DNA from: Idiomarinaceae bacterium
Lineage (GTDB): Bacteria > Pseudomonadota > Gammaproteobacteria > Enterobacterales > Alteromonadaceae
DNA: 64,000 bases
NCBI GenBank assembly: GCA_002685255.1
Contig: NYWU01000003.1
Location: 1-64,000 of the forward strand
Direction of reading: 5' to 3'
Shown: positions 38,052-47,358 of the stretch, one piece after another
Layout: each line of letters starts with the position of its first letter
How positions within the stretch are numbered: position 1 is the stretch's first letter
The notes under the pieces: model-generated
The model's database searches: none
What the model was told of the DNA's origin: nothing
The model's input: the letters and a program-made list of their open reading frames with translations, nothing else
Program-made: the position numbers and the translations under genes

Positions 38052-40829
38052 ATGAAAATGGTAAAAACACTCACGGCGGTGGCTGTTGCATCCGTCCTGC
38101 TCGGCGGCTGCCAAGCCACTTCTGCGGAACGTGAGAACACGCAAACAGCGGTGGTACAACAAAAAAACCTACCTCAAGTTGATATTAATTACGAGACATT
38201 CACGCTCGATAATGGCTTGACCGTGGTTGTGCACGAAGATCGCAAAGCACCGATCGTAGCAGTCAACGTGTGGTACTCGGTTGGTTCTAAAGATGAAAAA
38301 GAAGGCAAGACGGGCTTTGCCCACTTGTTCGAACACCTCATGTTTAACGGTTCTGAAAACTATGATGACGAGTATTTCGGTCCCTTTGAACGTGCCGGCG
38401 CGACAGAAATGAACGGTACGACCAACAACGATCGCACCAATTACTTCGAAAACGTACCAACACCGGCCCTTGATATGGCGTTGTGGATGGAATCCGATCG
38501 TATGGGCCACCTACTTGGTGCGATTACTCAAGATAAGCTTGATGAGCAGCGCGGCGTAGTACAGAACGAAAAACGTCAAGGTGAAGCACAGCCTTATGGT
38601 CGTGTTTGGGGCTACTTGGCTGAACAAACCTTCCCAGAAGGCCACCCTTATTCATGGTCTGTTATTGGCTCTATGGAAGATTTGAATGCGGCAAGCTTAG
38701 ATGACGTCCACCAGTGGTTTAAAGATTACTACGGCGCGGCCAATGCAGTTGTTGTATTAGCAGGTGATATTGATGTCGAGACCGCTAAAGCAAAAATGCA
38801 AAAATACTTTGGTGATATTGCACCGGGTAAAGCAATTAAGAAGACTGAGCAATGGATAGCCAAGCGCGACGAAAGCAAACGCGCTGTAATGGAAGATAAC
38901 GTTCCGTCATCACGTATTTACAAGGTGTGGAATACCCCACCGATGGGAACCGAAGACTCTGAATACCTGTCACTACTTTCAGATATCCTCGCCGGCGGTA
39001 AAAACTCACGTTTGTACCAGCGCCTCGTTTATGATGAGCAGATCGCAACCAGTGTATCTAGCTTCCAATATGCGCGTGACGTTGCAGGCCAATTTATGGT
39101 GATTGCAGACGCCAAGCAAGGTGTTGAGCTAGAACGCATCGAAAGCATCATTAACGAAGAGTTGAATAAGCTACTCGCCAATGGGCCGACTCAAGAAGAG
39201 CTTAATCGTACACGTTTTTCAACCATGGCATCTTTCGTCCGCCAAGCCGAGAAAGTGGGTGGTTTCGGTGGTAAATCTGACATTCTTGCGTCAGGCGCAG
39301 TCTATCACGGCGATCCAGGTTTTTACGCGCAAGAAATGGACTGGGTTGAGAGCGCCTCAACAGCGGATCTTCAAACTACGGCAAAAGAGTGGTTAAGCCG
39401 CGGTGACTTTACCCTATTTGTAGAGCCACAGCCTGACTATACTGCTGGCGAGAGCATGAGTGATCGCAGTCAGTTACCGGATGTAGGTGACCTACCGCAG
39501 CTTGAACTACCTGAGCTTCAACAGTTCACATTATCGAATGGGCTTGAAGTCTACTTAGCTGAGCGCCACGACACACCAACCGTTGAACTCTCTTTGAGCT
39601 TTGATGCAGGTTATGCTGCCGATGCAGGTAAAAAGTCGGGTACCGCTAGCTTTGCGATGGATATGCTCAACGAAGGTACTGCAAACTACTCATCAATGGA
39701 ACTCGCAGCTCGTTTAGAGAGCTTAGGTAGTCAGTTGTCGACTCGAGCCGGTTTGGACACTTCGACCATCTCGTTAGATACACTGACCGTTAATTTGGGC
39801 GAGAGTCTTAACTTAATGGATGAGGTGTTACAACGTCCGACCTTTGCTGAGGATGAAATCGAGCGTAAACGCGCAAACTGGATCGAAAATATTCGCAAAG
39901 AGCAGGCGCGTCCACAATCGCAAGCGCTGCGCGTTTTGCCAGGCTTAATGTTCGACGAAAACCATGCATATAGTCAGCCGCTCACGGGCTCAGGCACGAT
40001 TGACTCTATTAAATCGTTAACCCGTGATGATTTAGTGTCCTATGTGGATACTTGGTTACGCCCAGACAACGCTAAATTAGTTATCGTCGGCGATACCACT
40101 GAAGCTGAAATCAAGCCCATGCTTGAGAAGGCATTCAGTGCATGGCAAGCACCGACAAACGCGGTTCCGACTAAGCAACTTGATACGCCCGCGCCTCGCT
40201 CAGAATCGCGTGTATTCTTGATTGACCAGCCAGGTACACCACAGTCGTTGATTATTGCAGGTCAGTTAGCGCCTTCTGGCACAACAGCGAAGGCTGATTT
40301 GATCGATGTGACCAATACTATTTTAGGTGGTTCATTCACTAGCCGTCTTAATATGAACCTGCGTGAAGATAAAGGTTGGTCTTACGGTGCTCGTTCAATC
40401 TGGTTAGACTCTGAGGGTCCTGGTTTGTTAATCGCTTTAGCACCTGTGCAAATCGATAAAACAACCGAGTCGATCGAAGAAATCCTCAAAGAGTACAATC
40501 AGTATGAAGGTGATAAACCAGCCACTGAAGATGAACTCAAAAAAGTGATTGCGAACAAAACGGCTAAGCTACCTGGCGCCTATGAAACAAAAAGTGCGTT
40601 AATGGGTGCACTCACCGAAACCTTGAACAAAGGTAAAACGATTGAGTACTTAGAAGCTTATCCAAGCCGAGTCTCGGCCATCACGCTTGACCAGGTTCAG
40701 AGCGAAGCGAAGGATTTACTGCGCCCTGACGCATTAACATGGGTTATCGTAGGCGATCTCGATGTAATCGAAGATAAGGTTCGTGAGATGAATTTAGGCG
40801 AAGTCACCATTTTGAAAGAAACAAAATAA
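38052..40829 (+). CDS. M16-family zinc metalloprotease, lipoprotein
   Basis: 925 residues comprising two tandem M16 repeats. N-terminal lipoprotein signal SVLLGGC puts acylated Cys20 at the mature start; the next residues (Q, A) predict outer-membrane sorting. The first repeat has the inverted zinc motif H91LFEH95 and downstream NEKRQGEAQP. The second repeat (from about residue 485) has no HxxEH and looks like the inactive clamp half of pitrilysin-like enzymes. It probably degrades peptides in the periplasm. Ends at a clear terminator. Confidence 0.93.
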   Translation: MKMVKTLTAVAVASVLLGGCQATSAERENTQTAVVQQKNLPQVDINYETFTLDNGLTVVVHEDRKAPIVAVNVWYSVGSKDEKEGKTGFAHLFEHLMFNGSENYDDEYFGPFERAGATEMNGTTNNDRTNYFENVPTPALDMALWMESDRMGHLLGAITQDKLDEQRGVVQNEKRQGEAQPYGRVWGYLAEQTFPEGHPYSWSVIGSMEDLNAASLDDVHQWFKDYYGAANAVVVLAGDIDVETAKAKMQKYFGDIAPGKAIKKTEQWIAKRDESKRAVMEDNVPSSRIYKVWNTPPMGTEDSEYLSLLSDILAGGKNSRLYQRLVYDEQIATSVSSFQYARDVAGQFMVIADAKQGVELERIESIINEELNKLLANGPTQEELNRTRFSTMASFVRQAEKVGGFGGKSDILASGAVYHGDPGFYAQEMDWVESASTADLQTTAKEWLSRGDFTLFVEPQPDYTAGESMSDRSQLPDVGDLPQLELPELQQFTLSNGLEVYLAERHDTPTVELSLSFDAGYAADAGKKSGTASFAMDMLNEGTANYSSMELAARLESLGSQLSTRAGLDTSTISLDTLTVNLGESLNLMDEVLQRPTFAEDEIERKRANWIENIRKEQARPQSQALRVLPGLMFDENHAYSQPLTGSGTIDSIKSLTRDDLVSYVDTWLRPDNAKLVIVGDTTEAEIKPMLEKAFSAWQAPTNAVPTKQLDTPAPRSESRVFLIDQPGTPQSLIIAGQLAPSGTTAKADLIDVTNTILGGSFTSRLNMNLREDKGWSYGARSIWLDSEGPGLLIALAPVQIDKTTESIEEILKEYNQYEGDKPATEDELKKVIANKTAKLPGAYETKSALMGALTETLNKGKTIEYLEAYPSRVSAITLDQVQSEAKDLLRPDALTWVIVGDLDVIEDKVREMNLGEVTILKETK

Positions 40830-40848
40830 CGACTGCCTTAATACGTTT

Positions 40849-40877
40849 AAAAAGGGCTGCCAATGCAGCCCTTTTTT
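40849..40877 (+). terminator. Rho-independent terminator after the M16 protease gene
   Basis: AAAAGGGCTGC paired with GCAGCCCTTTT around a CAAT loop, running into seven T. Confidence 0.92.
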
Positions 40878-40887
40878 TATATCCGTA

Positions 40888-41343
40888 CTAAATAATGTGA
40901 TTCCCTAGCACAAGAATCTGACAGACGATGACACCCACTGTGAGCATCAAACGCATAGGGTAATAACGCGATTGGTTGGTCATAGTTGTTCCGCGCGCCA
41001 GCTTGCGCTCAAAAAATAGCACTAAAGCGAAACCGACGATTTGCAGTAACAGCGACCAAAATATTGTGTTGAGTAGTAAGGTTAGCCAAGCGAGTAGTGC
41101 AAAAACATTGCTCGTAATTATTAGCCCTTGGGTTGATTCAGTGTCCGCTCGATGAAGCGCCCGTCCCCATAATATGCCGGATAAAAAACTCAATATAACC
41201 GCCCCATAAGAAACCAGCGCAGGTAACGGATTACCAATCAACGGCAGTTCTATTGTCATCAAACTTGATAGTGATAGCCCAAGAAACGGAAGCAAACCGC
41301 CAAAGCCAAGTAAATAGATCCATTTTGTTTTTACTGAAGTCAT
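40888..41343 (-). CDS. DUF3429 membrane protein
   Basis: 151 residues from the ATG at 41343; an in-frame TTG at 41355 is a weaker alternative. Four to five helices, starting KWIYLLGFGGLLPFLG, with YGAVILSFLSGILWGRAL, the most conserved DUF3429 element. Function unknown. Divergent from the photolyase pair by 68 bases; in other bacteria DUF3429 proteins also occur near photolyase genes, from memory, which could hint at a light-related link. Confidence 0.8.
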   Translation of the reverse strand: MTSVKTKWIYLLGFGGLLPFLGLSLSSLMTIELPLIGNPLPALVSYGAVILSFLSGILWGRALHRADTESTQGLIITSNVFALLAWLTLLLNTIFWSLLLQIVGFALVLFFERKLARGTTMTNQSRYYPMRLMLTVGVIVCQILVLGNHII

Positions 41344-41411
41344 GACTACGTCCAATTTATTGTTTTTTTCGTATATCCAAAGTACGTCATATCATATGTA
41401 AAGTTCAATTC

Positions 41412-42737
41412 ATGGAAGCAAAACATCAAACAGGATTAATCTGGTTTAATCTCGATCTGCGACTCATTGATAACTTAACGCTGATTCGTGCCGCAAAACA
41501 GTGCCAACAGCTCGTTTGTTGTTTCATTATTGACGAGAGTTGGTTTAAAGGAAATCGATATGGCCTCAACGGCATCAGTGAACCGCGTTGGCGTTATATA
41601 CAACAGGCGATCGCTGACCTAGCAGCCTCTTTACAGCAACACGGTCAACAACTCATTATCCGTAAAGGTCAGCCGACAACTGAAATATCAACCCTGATCA
41701 GCACATTAGAAATCGACGCGGTCTACTGTAGCGATGACCCAGGTGTATACGAGCGGCGCCGCTGGGATACTCTAGTAAAGCGTTTCCCCTACATTAGTTT
41801 TGAGCGTGTCAGTAACCACACACTGTTAACTGAGCGCGAACTCGATTTCCCATTAGAGGACCTACCGGCAACCTATTCAGCGTTTCGCAAGCGCTTTGAG
41901 CCGCTCGCCGAGACATTTCCTGCGGGACGCGCGCTGAACCGGTTATCAGCACTGCCGCCAATGCCGCAGCGTACCGTTCCCTCGAACAGCGTTCCTTTTG
42001 TCGAGCCAAGTGGATATTTGAAAGGCGGTGAGCTCGCAGCACACCAACACTTAAACCACTATTTCGACTCGAATGCACCTAGCCGTTATAAAGAGACGCG
42101 TAATGCGCTTGATAACTTTGCTGACTCAACCAAACTCTCGGCTGCACTCGCTCTGGGTAACTTATCACCACGCCAGGTCATTGATGCTTTGCGAAAGTAT
42201 GAACAAACGCAAGGGGCCAATGAATCGACGTATTGGATCGCTTTCGAACTGATGTGGCGCGAATATTTTCATTGGTACTTGCGAAGCTACCAAGAAAAGG
42301 TCTTTAAATTCAGTGGTATCCAAGGCAAAAAGCCTGCGACAAGCTTTTATCCTCAGCGTTTTGCTGCGTGGTGTAAGGGGCAGACCCCCTATCCTATCGT
42401 AAATGCCTGCATGCATCAGCTTAACCAAACCGGTTACATGTCCAATCGCGGACGCCAGTTGGTTGCAAGTTGCCTCATTCATGAACTACAGCTAGATTGG
42501 CGCTACGGCGCGGCTTATTTTGAACAACAGCTAATCGATTACGATGTAGCTTCAAACTGGGGCAACTGGCAATATCTAGCGGGCGTAGGCGCTGATCCCC
42601 GTGGTTCAAGGCGCTTTAACCTTGATAAGCAAACGCAAATCTACGATCCCGACGGTGAGTTTATTAAGCGCTGGCATGGCGATCAAGCTGTCTCACAAAT
42701 CGACTTTACTGATGCGGCGGACTGGCCTTTAAGCTGA
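41412..42737 (+). CDS. Cryptochrome DASH-type photolyase
   Basis: 441 residues, flavin-dependent blue-light protein that repairs cyclobutane dimers mainly in single-stranded DNA. N-terminal photolyase alpha/beta domain (LIWFNLDLRLIDNLTL), FAD domain with LGNLSPRQVIDAL, LMWREYFHWYLR, GYMSNRGRQLVAS and NWQYLAGVGADPRGSRRFNL, the DASH-typical stretch retaining Asn at the FAD N5 position. Overlaps the next photolyase gene by one base (TGATG), so the two are translated together. Confidence 0.93.
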   Translation: MEAKHQTGLIWFNLDLRLIDNLTLIRAAKQCQQLVCCFIIDESWFKGNRYGLNGISEPRWRYIQQAIADLAASLQQHGQQLIIRKGQPTTEISTLISTLEIDAVYCSDDPGVYERRRWDTLVKRFPYISFERVSNHTLLTERELDFPLEDLPATYSAFRKRFEPLAETFPAGRALNRLSALPPMPQRTVPSNSVPFVEPSGYLKGGELAAHQHLNHYFDSNAPSRYKETRNALDNFADSTKLSAALALGNLSPRQVIDALRKYEQTQGANESTYWIAFELMWREYFHWYLRSYQEKVFKFSGIQGKKPATSFYPQRFAAWCKGQTPYPIVNACMHQLNQTGYMSNRGRQLVASCLIHELQLDWRYGAAYFEQQLIDYDVASNWGNWQYLAGVGADPRGSRRFNLDKQTQIYDPDGEFIKRWHGDQAVSQIDFTDAADWPLS

Positions 42738-44188
42738 TGGCAATAAACGTTGTTTGGTTTAAAAGAGACCTCAGGCTCAACGACCATGAACCACTCAAAG
42801 CCGCTATTTCAACCGGGCGACCGACACTACTTTGGTTTAATTTTGAACCATGGTTGGTGAATGATCCGCACTACGATGAGCGCCATTGGCGCTTTATCGT
42901 CGAATCAATTCGTGACATTAATCGCAAGCTCAAAGTATACAATACCCAAATTTACGTCACCTATGGCGATGCGGTTGAACAACTTCAGCTTTGGCATCAG
43001 CAATTTAATATCAAAAGCCTTTATAGTCATCAGGAAGTTGGTCTACTAAATACATTCGACCGCGACAAACAGGTCGCTAGCTGGTGTCGCCAGCACCACG
43101 TAAATTGGTACGAATCCCCTACTGGGGCTGTGCAGCGAGGTCTAAATAACCGCCAACAATGGCAAAAACATTGGTATGGGACCATGAAAGCGCCACTGGC
43201 AACACCTGACCTTGCGCGCATTCAGCCAGTTAAAGCAGTGAGTGTTGACTATCGCACGCTACCTAAAACATGGTTTAAGCGAAACTCATCATTTCAATAT
43301 GGTGGTCCAACAGCCGCGGTCGCTACTTTAACGAGCTTTCTTGAGCAACGTGGACGCGCATATCACTACAGCATTTCTCAGCCTCTGCGAGCACAGCAAC
43401 ATTGTAGCCGCCTATCGCCCTATTTGGCTTGGGGTAACATCAGTTTACGTGAATGTTACCAAGCCACCGTCGATAAACGTCGTGAAGCTGGATGGCAACG
43501 ACCACTTAACGCCTTCTTATGGCGACTTCACTGGCACTGTCACTTCATTCAAAAGTTCGAATCCGAAACAGCAATGCAAAATGCACCGCTTAACCGTGCT
43601 TACGAAAACTATCCTTATCGTTCCGATGCTCAAGTTGAGCAGCACCTTCAGGCTTGGCAACAAGGAAATACAGGTTTCCCCATGGTCGATGCTGCAATGC
43701 GCTGCCTTGTCGAAACCGGCTATATTAATTTTCGCATGCGCGCGCTGTTAGTGAGCTTTTTATGTCACTATCTTCATATTCACTGGCAGTATGCAACAAC
43801 TCACCTTGCCGCGCTGTTTCTTGATTTTGAACCTGGCATTCATTATCCACAGATTCAGATGCAAGCCGGTATCATCGGCACCAACACCATACGAATGTAC
43901 AACCCCGAAAAGCAGGCAATAGAAAAGGATCCGACCGGAGAATATATTGATCAATGGGTGCCAGAGCTTGCCGAACTGCCACTCGAGCTCAAGCATGCGC
44001 CGTATCGAATAACGCCGATGGAAGCACAGATGTACGGGTTTAAATTAGGTGAGGATTATCCTTCGCCGATCGTCGGCGTTGACGAGTATCGCCCGATTGC
44101 ACGCGATACACTGTATCGCATCAAAAAAAGTGTCGCGGGAACAAAAGAAGCAAAGTGCATTTTAAAACGACACGTCGTATCGCGTTAG
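42737..44188 (+). CDS. Second cryptochrome/photolyase-family protein with an atypical flavin-site motif
   Basis: 483 residues with N-terminal photolyase domain (VVWFKRDLRLNDHEPL) and FAD-binding domain (SPYLAWGNISLRECY; WRLHWHCHFIQKFE; GYINFRMRALLVSFL). Where typical CPD photolyases have the AANNGxWQW stretch, this protein has GIHYPQIQMQAG, then GTNTIRMYNPEKQ. It thus belongs to a distinct branch whose catalytic activity I cannot state. It is immediately downstream of a DASH gene. The C-terminal tail is basic, which suits DNA binding. Its stop overlaps the convergent EAL gene by 4 bases. Confidence 0.85.
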   Translation: MAINVVWFKRDLRLNDHEPLKAAISTGRPTLLWFNFEPWLVNDPHYDERHWRFIVESIRDINRKLKVYNTQIYVTYGDAVEQLQLWHQQFNIKSLYSHQEVGLLNTFDRDKQVASWCRQHHVNWYESPTGAVQRGLNNRQQWQKHWYGTMKAPLATPDLARIQPVKAVSVDYRTLPKTWFKRNSSFQYGGPTAAVATLTSFLEQRGRAYHYSISQPLRAQQHCSRLSPYLAWGNISLRECYQATVDKRREAGWQRPLNAFLWRLHWHCHFIQKFESETAMQNAPLNRAYENYPYRSDAQVEQHLQAWQQGNTGFPMVDAAMRCLVETGYINFRMRALLVSFLCHYLHIHWQYATTHLAALFLDFEPGIHYPQIQMQAGIIGTNTIRMYNPEKQAIEKDPTGEYIDQWVPELAELPLELKHAPYRITPMEAQMYGFKLGEDYPSPIVGVDEYRPIARDTLYRIKKSVAGTKEAKCILKRHVVSR

Positions 44189-45774
44189 TTTAGCTTAATG
44201 ATGTCTGGCGACGGCCGGCCAATATAGTAGCCTTGCAAAAACTCAATTTGTTGTTCAGTCAAGTAGCCATTGACCTGCTCAGTTTCAACAAACTCAGCGA
44301 CCATCGGTATTTTTAGCTCACGACATATACTAATCATACCATTTAATATACTCGCGCTACTTGCATCCTCGAGAATGTTCTTAATAATACTGCCGTCGAT
44401 CTTCAGATAATCGGGCCTCAGTTGGATTAAGCGCGAAAAATTTGAGTAACCAACGCCGAAGTCATCAATCGCGATCTCTGCCCCCAGAGATCGCACGCGA
44501 CGCGTGAACTCATCAACCATAGAGAAATCCTCAGTTGACTCGGTTTCAGTGATTTCAAAAATTAACCTAGACTGCGGGTAGGCTTCGAGTTGATCCGTGA
44601 TAAACGCAACGGTTTCAGCATTCAAAATGTCCTCAATCGATACATTGACTGATATTTGGACATTATGTTGTGCCGAATGAACAACCGCTTGCTCAACTAC
44701 TCGACGAGTAATTTCGGGGTAATAGCGCGTTGTTTTGGCTTTGTCGAGAAAAAATCCGGGCGGTATGTCTTGTTCACCGTCGCGCATACGGACCAAAGCT
44801 TCATAATAATCTGGGCGTTGCCCATTGCTGCTTCGAATCGGTTGGTAATAGTTTATAAAGCGATTATTTTTAATCGCTGACTGTATTTTAGGTAACCAAT
44901 TAATTGAGTTTTTAGCAGAAAACTCACGCTCATTAACGACATGAATACGCTGCCCAGAGAATACTGTTTTCGCCCGAGCTAGCGCACTTTCTGCGAGTTG
45001 TAATAATTTAGCTTTGCCAACACCCATGCCGATAGCGATATCGAGCGCTACATTGGCTCCGTTAACTTCAATTTGTCGCTCAATAATGTGCGTATAGAAC
45101 CGTTGCAACTGCTGCTCAAACAGCGCGGGCACCATTCTAAACGATGGCAGTAAGGCAAACTTGTCACCATACAACCGGTATATATTAATATGACGAGGAT
45201 AGAAAAACGACTTACAAGTCTCACTGAAGTTAAACAGCAGGCGGTCGCCAAACTCCAAGCCATAAAAATCTGCGTAACTGCGAAACTTCCGAATATCGAT
45301 GATCGCTACGGTTTGCGTATTAACCCGTTTGATGTCAGCGATGAGCTCAACACGAGTGGGTAATCCCGTAGTATGATCAAATCGGGTTTCATTCAAAAGC
45401 TCATCCAAAAACACTTCGCGGGAAATATCCTGCAACAGAAGTACTTGCTCTTGCAGCTCTTGGCTGTCGTCGAACAAAGGCACAAAGATCGCCTTGAACC
45501 AATCAGCGCGACGATTCCCTAAGTTGAGTTTTACGGTACCTTGCCAATGGCTTTGTTGAGTGACACTGTAATCAAACTGATCTAACAATTGTCCACGCAC
45601 ATCGGTATGCAACAACTTGCTCAGCGGCAGTCCAGGTGAGATAACGTGCTGACTATCAAGCTGTTTAAGCGTTTCGCTAACCCAAACGATATGCCCGTTT
45701 GCGTCTACTCGAACACACAGCGATGCACTTTCCATAGCAAGCATCAATTGTTCAAGTATCTTACAATCTCTCAC
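44185..45774 (-). CDS. PAS-GGDEF-EAL protein, probable c-di-GMP phosphodiesterase
   Basis: About 529 residues from the GTG at 45774, chosen because GGAGA lies nine bases upstream; an in-frame GTG at 45792 overlaps that site. N-terminal PAS-like domain (about 10-120), then a GGDEF domain whose signature is degenerate (RLYGDKF), so no cyclase activity is expected. The EAL domain has YEALVRM, NVSIEDIL, FEITETE, AIDDFGVGYSNF, LKIDGSII, VAEFVETE and FLQGYYIGRP, all key residues. It should hydrolyse c-di-GMP. No membrane segment is visible, so it is likely cytoplasmic. Confidence 0.9.
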   Translation of the reverse strand: MRDCKILEQLMLAMESASLCVRVDANGHIVWVSETLKQLDSQHVISPGLPLSKLLHTDVRGQLLDQFDYSVTQQSHWQGTVKLNLGNRRADWFKAIFVPLFDDSQELQEQVLLLQDISREVFLDELLNETRFDHTTGLPTRVELIADIKRVNTQTVAIIDIRKFRSYADFYGLEFGDRLLFNFSETCKSFFYPRHINIYRLYGDKFALLPSFRMVPALFEQQLQRFYTHIIERQIEVNGANVALDIAIGMGVGKAKLLQLAESALARAKTVFSGQRIHVVNEREFSAKNSINWLPKIQSAIKNNRFINYYQPIRSSNGQRPDYYEALVRMRDGEQDIPPGFFLDKAKTTRYYPEITRRVVEQAVVHSAQHNVQISVNVSIEDILNAETVAFITDQLEAYPQSRLIFEITETESTEDFSMVDEFTRRVRSLGAEIAIDDFGVGYSNFSRLIQLRPDYLKIDGSIIKNILEDASSASILNGMISICRELKIPMVAEFVETEQVNGYLTEQQIEFLQGYYIGRPSPDIIKLN

Positions 45775-45885
45775 CTTGTCGTTTCTCCACACTACTTTTT
45801 ATAGTTATTATTTAATGACCATAGCATTGTTAAGGCTAGCTGTTAATCTGCAAATGATCAGGGGTTATCACTGATAGTGGTTTAT

Positions 45886-47292
45886 TTAAGCAGCACTCGC
45901 GACAACTTGCTGACGCCCTTGCTTTTTCGCCGTCAAAAGCGCCCTATCGGCTCTATCAATCGCCGACATCGCATGTTCATTTGGTTGACAGTGAACTACA
46001 CCAAAACTACACGAAACGAAATCATTGAGGCCGTCGATTTGTAACTGACTAATCCCCGAGCATAGGCGCTTTGCGACAGCCTGTGCTTCAGAAAACTCAG
46101 TTTCTGGCAGCATAATCATAAATTCGTCACCGCCGAAACGCCCCATGATATCATTTTCTCGCAGTTGTTGATTGACGTAATTGGTGACACTGACCAAAAC
46201 CCGATCACCTACGATATGACCGTGCACATCATTAATTTGCTTGAAGTAATCGAAGTCGAAGATAATCAGGCAACACGGTGTCTTTGATTGGCTCGACTGC
46301 AACTTGTATTCGAGCCGCTGCACAAAGTGCCCCCTTGATGCCGCTTTGGTGAGTCCATCACGCGCGACCCGAGCCGTCAACTCGGCGTTCTGCGCCATCA
46401 ACGTAGGTATGGTCATAGCAAACCAAACACAGGCCGCAGTTATCGTCATCGCAAATTGATAAACCAAGGCAAAGTCAATGAGTTGTAACTGTGACACCAG
46501 TAGCGCCATAAGACCACTAAACAACGCTAAGATAAATACACTTGTCAGCGGACTCGCGGTTGTCGCTATCCACAAAAACGGCAGAATGATAAAAAACACG
46601 GTAAACGAAGCTTCAAATCGCTGCGTGTGATGCACTAAAAATAGTGACAAACACAGTAAAACAATCACTAAACTCAGCCGTGAAGCAAATGCTCGCCAGT
46701 TAACCGAACTCAAACTAAAACTAAGCTCGCCAAGGTACTCTTGAACTCGTGGATAACGCCACGAAACGATAGCAATGAATACGGGGGCTAATACAATCAC
46801 ACCGGCCATATCGCCTATCCACCAAGGTAGCCAGGATAGCCAACGTTGCGCGCCAGTCATCAAACCACCTTCCCAGATCGCCATTATCCCCAACAGCGAC
46901 GTAAACATGGTGCTTAAAGCTGCAATTAACAGAAAGATCAGTACGGTGCGCGCAAAGCCATTGACACCATTGCTCATGTGAACGCGTTTTACCGCATATG
47001 CGCCGAGTCCTAAAGGCACCGTATGAGCTAACACAAACAACAGGCTGGTGGTCATCCAACTGGAGACAGATAACGGCTCATTATAAATTTCAGCAATCCA
47101 GGCAGTGCTTACGAATCCCGCCACCGCAATCGGTATGATTGCTCGCCAACCCAATACGAGCATCGCAGCAAAGGAGAGTCCCGCGGGGGGAAACCAAATG
47201 CTCGCGTGAGGTGCAAATTCAAGTACTACCGCAACTCGCCATAACGCCAACCAAGCGATTATCAGGCCGAGATAACGCATTACTCTATGCAT
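45886..47292 (-). CDS. MASE1-GGDEF diguanylate cyclase
   Basis: 468 residues. Eight to ten N-terminal helices with the MASE1 pattern (FAPHASIWFPPAGLSFAAML) form a membrane sensor, followed by a GGDEF domain with canonical FGGDEFMIMLPE and DFDYFKQINDVHGHIVGD. Active c-di-GMP synthesis is expected. It follows the sensor kinase gene by 66 bases on the same strand and may be co-transcribed with that operon. The EAL protein lies just downstream, so synthesis and breakdown genes are paired. An in-frame ATG at 47280 is an alternative start. Confidence 0.92.
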   Translation of the reverse strand: MHRVMRYLGLIIAWLALWRVAVVLEFAPHASIWFPPAGLSFAAMLVLGWRAIIPIAVAGFVSTAWIAEIYNEPLSVSSWMTTSLLFVLAHTVPLGLGAYAVKRVHMSNGVNGFARTVLIFLLIAALSTMFTSLLGIMAIWEGGLMTGAQRWLSWLPWWIGDMAGVIVLAPVFIAIVSWRYPRVQEYLGELSFSLSSVNWRAFASRLSLVIVLLCLSLFLVHHTQRFEASFTVFFIILPFLWIATTASPLTSVFILALFSGLMALLVSQLQLIDFALVYQFAMTITAACVWFAMTIPTLMAQNAELTARVARDGLTKAASRGHFVQRLEYKLQSSQSKTPCCLIIFDFDYFKQINDVHGHIVGDRVLVSVTNYVNQQLRENDIMGRFGGDEFMIMLPETEFSEAQAVAKRLCSGISQLQIDGLNDFVSCSFGVVHCQPNEHAMSAIDRADRALLTAKKQGRQQVVASAA

Positions 47293-47358
47293 AGCTTACC
47301 ATTGTTATTATTATCGTAAGACTTAGAGTAATTAATATTCATTCATTATCAAATATAT

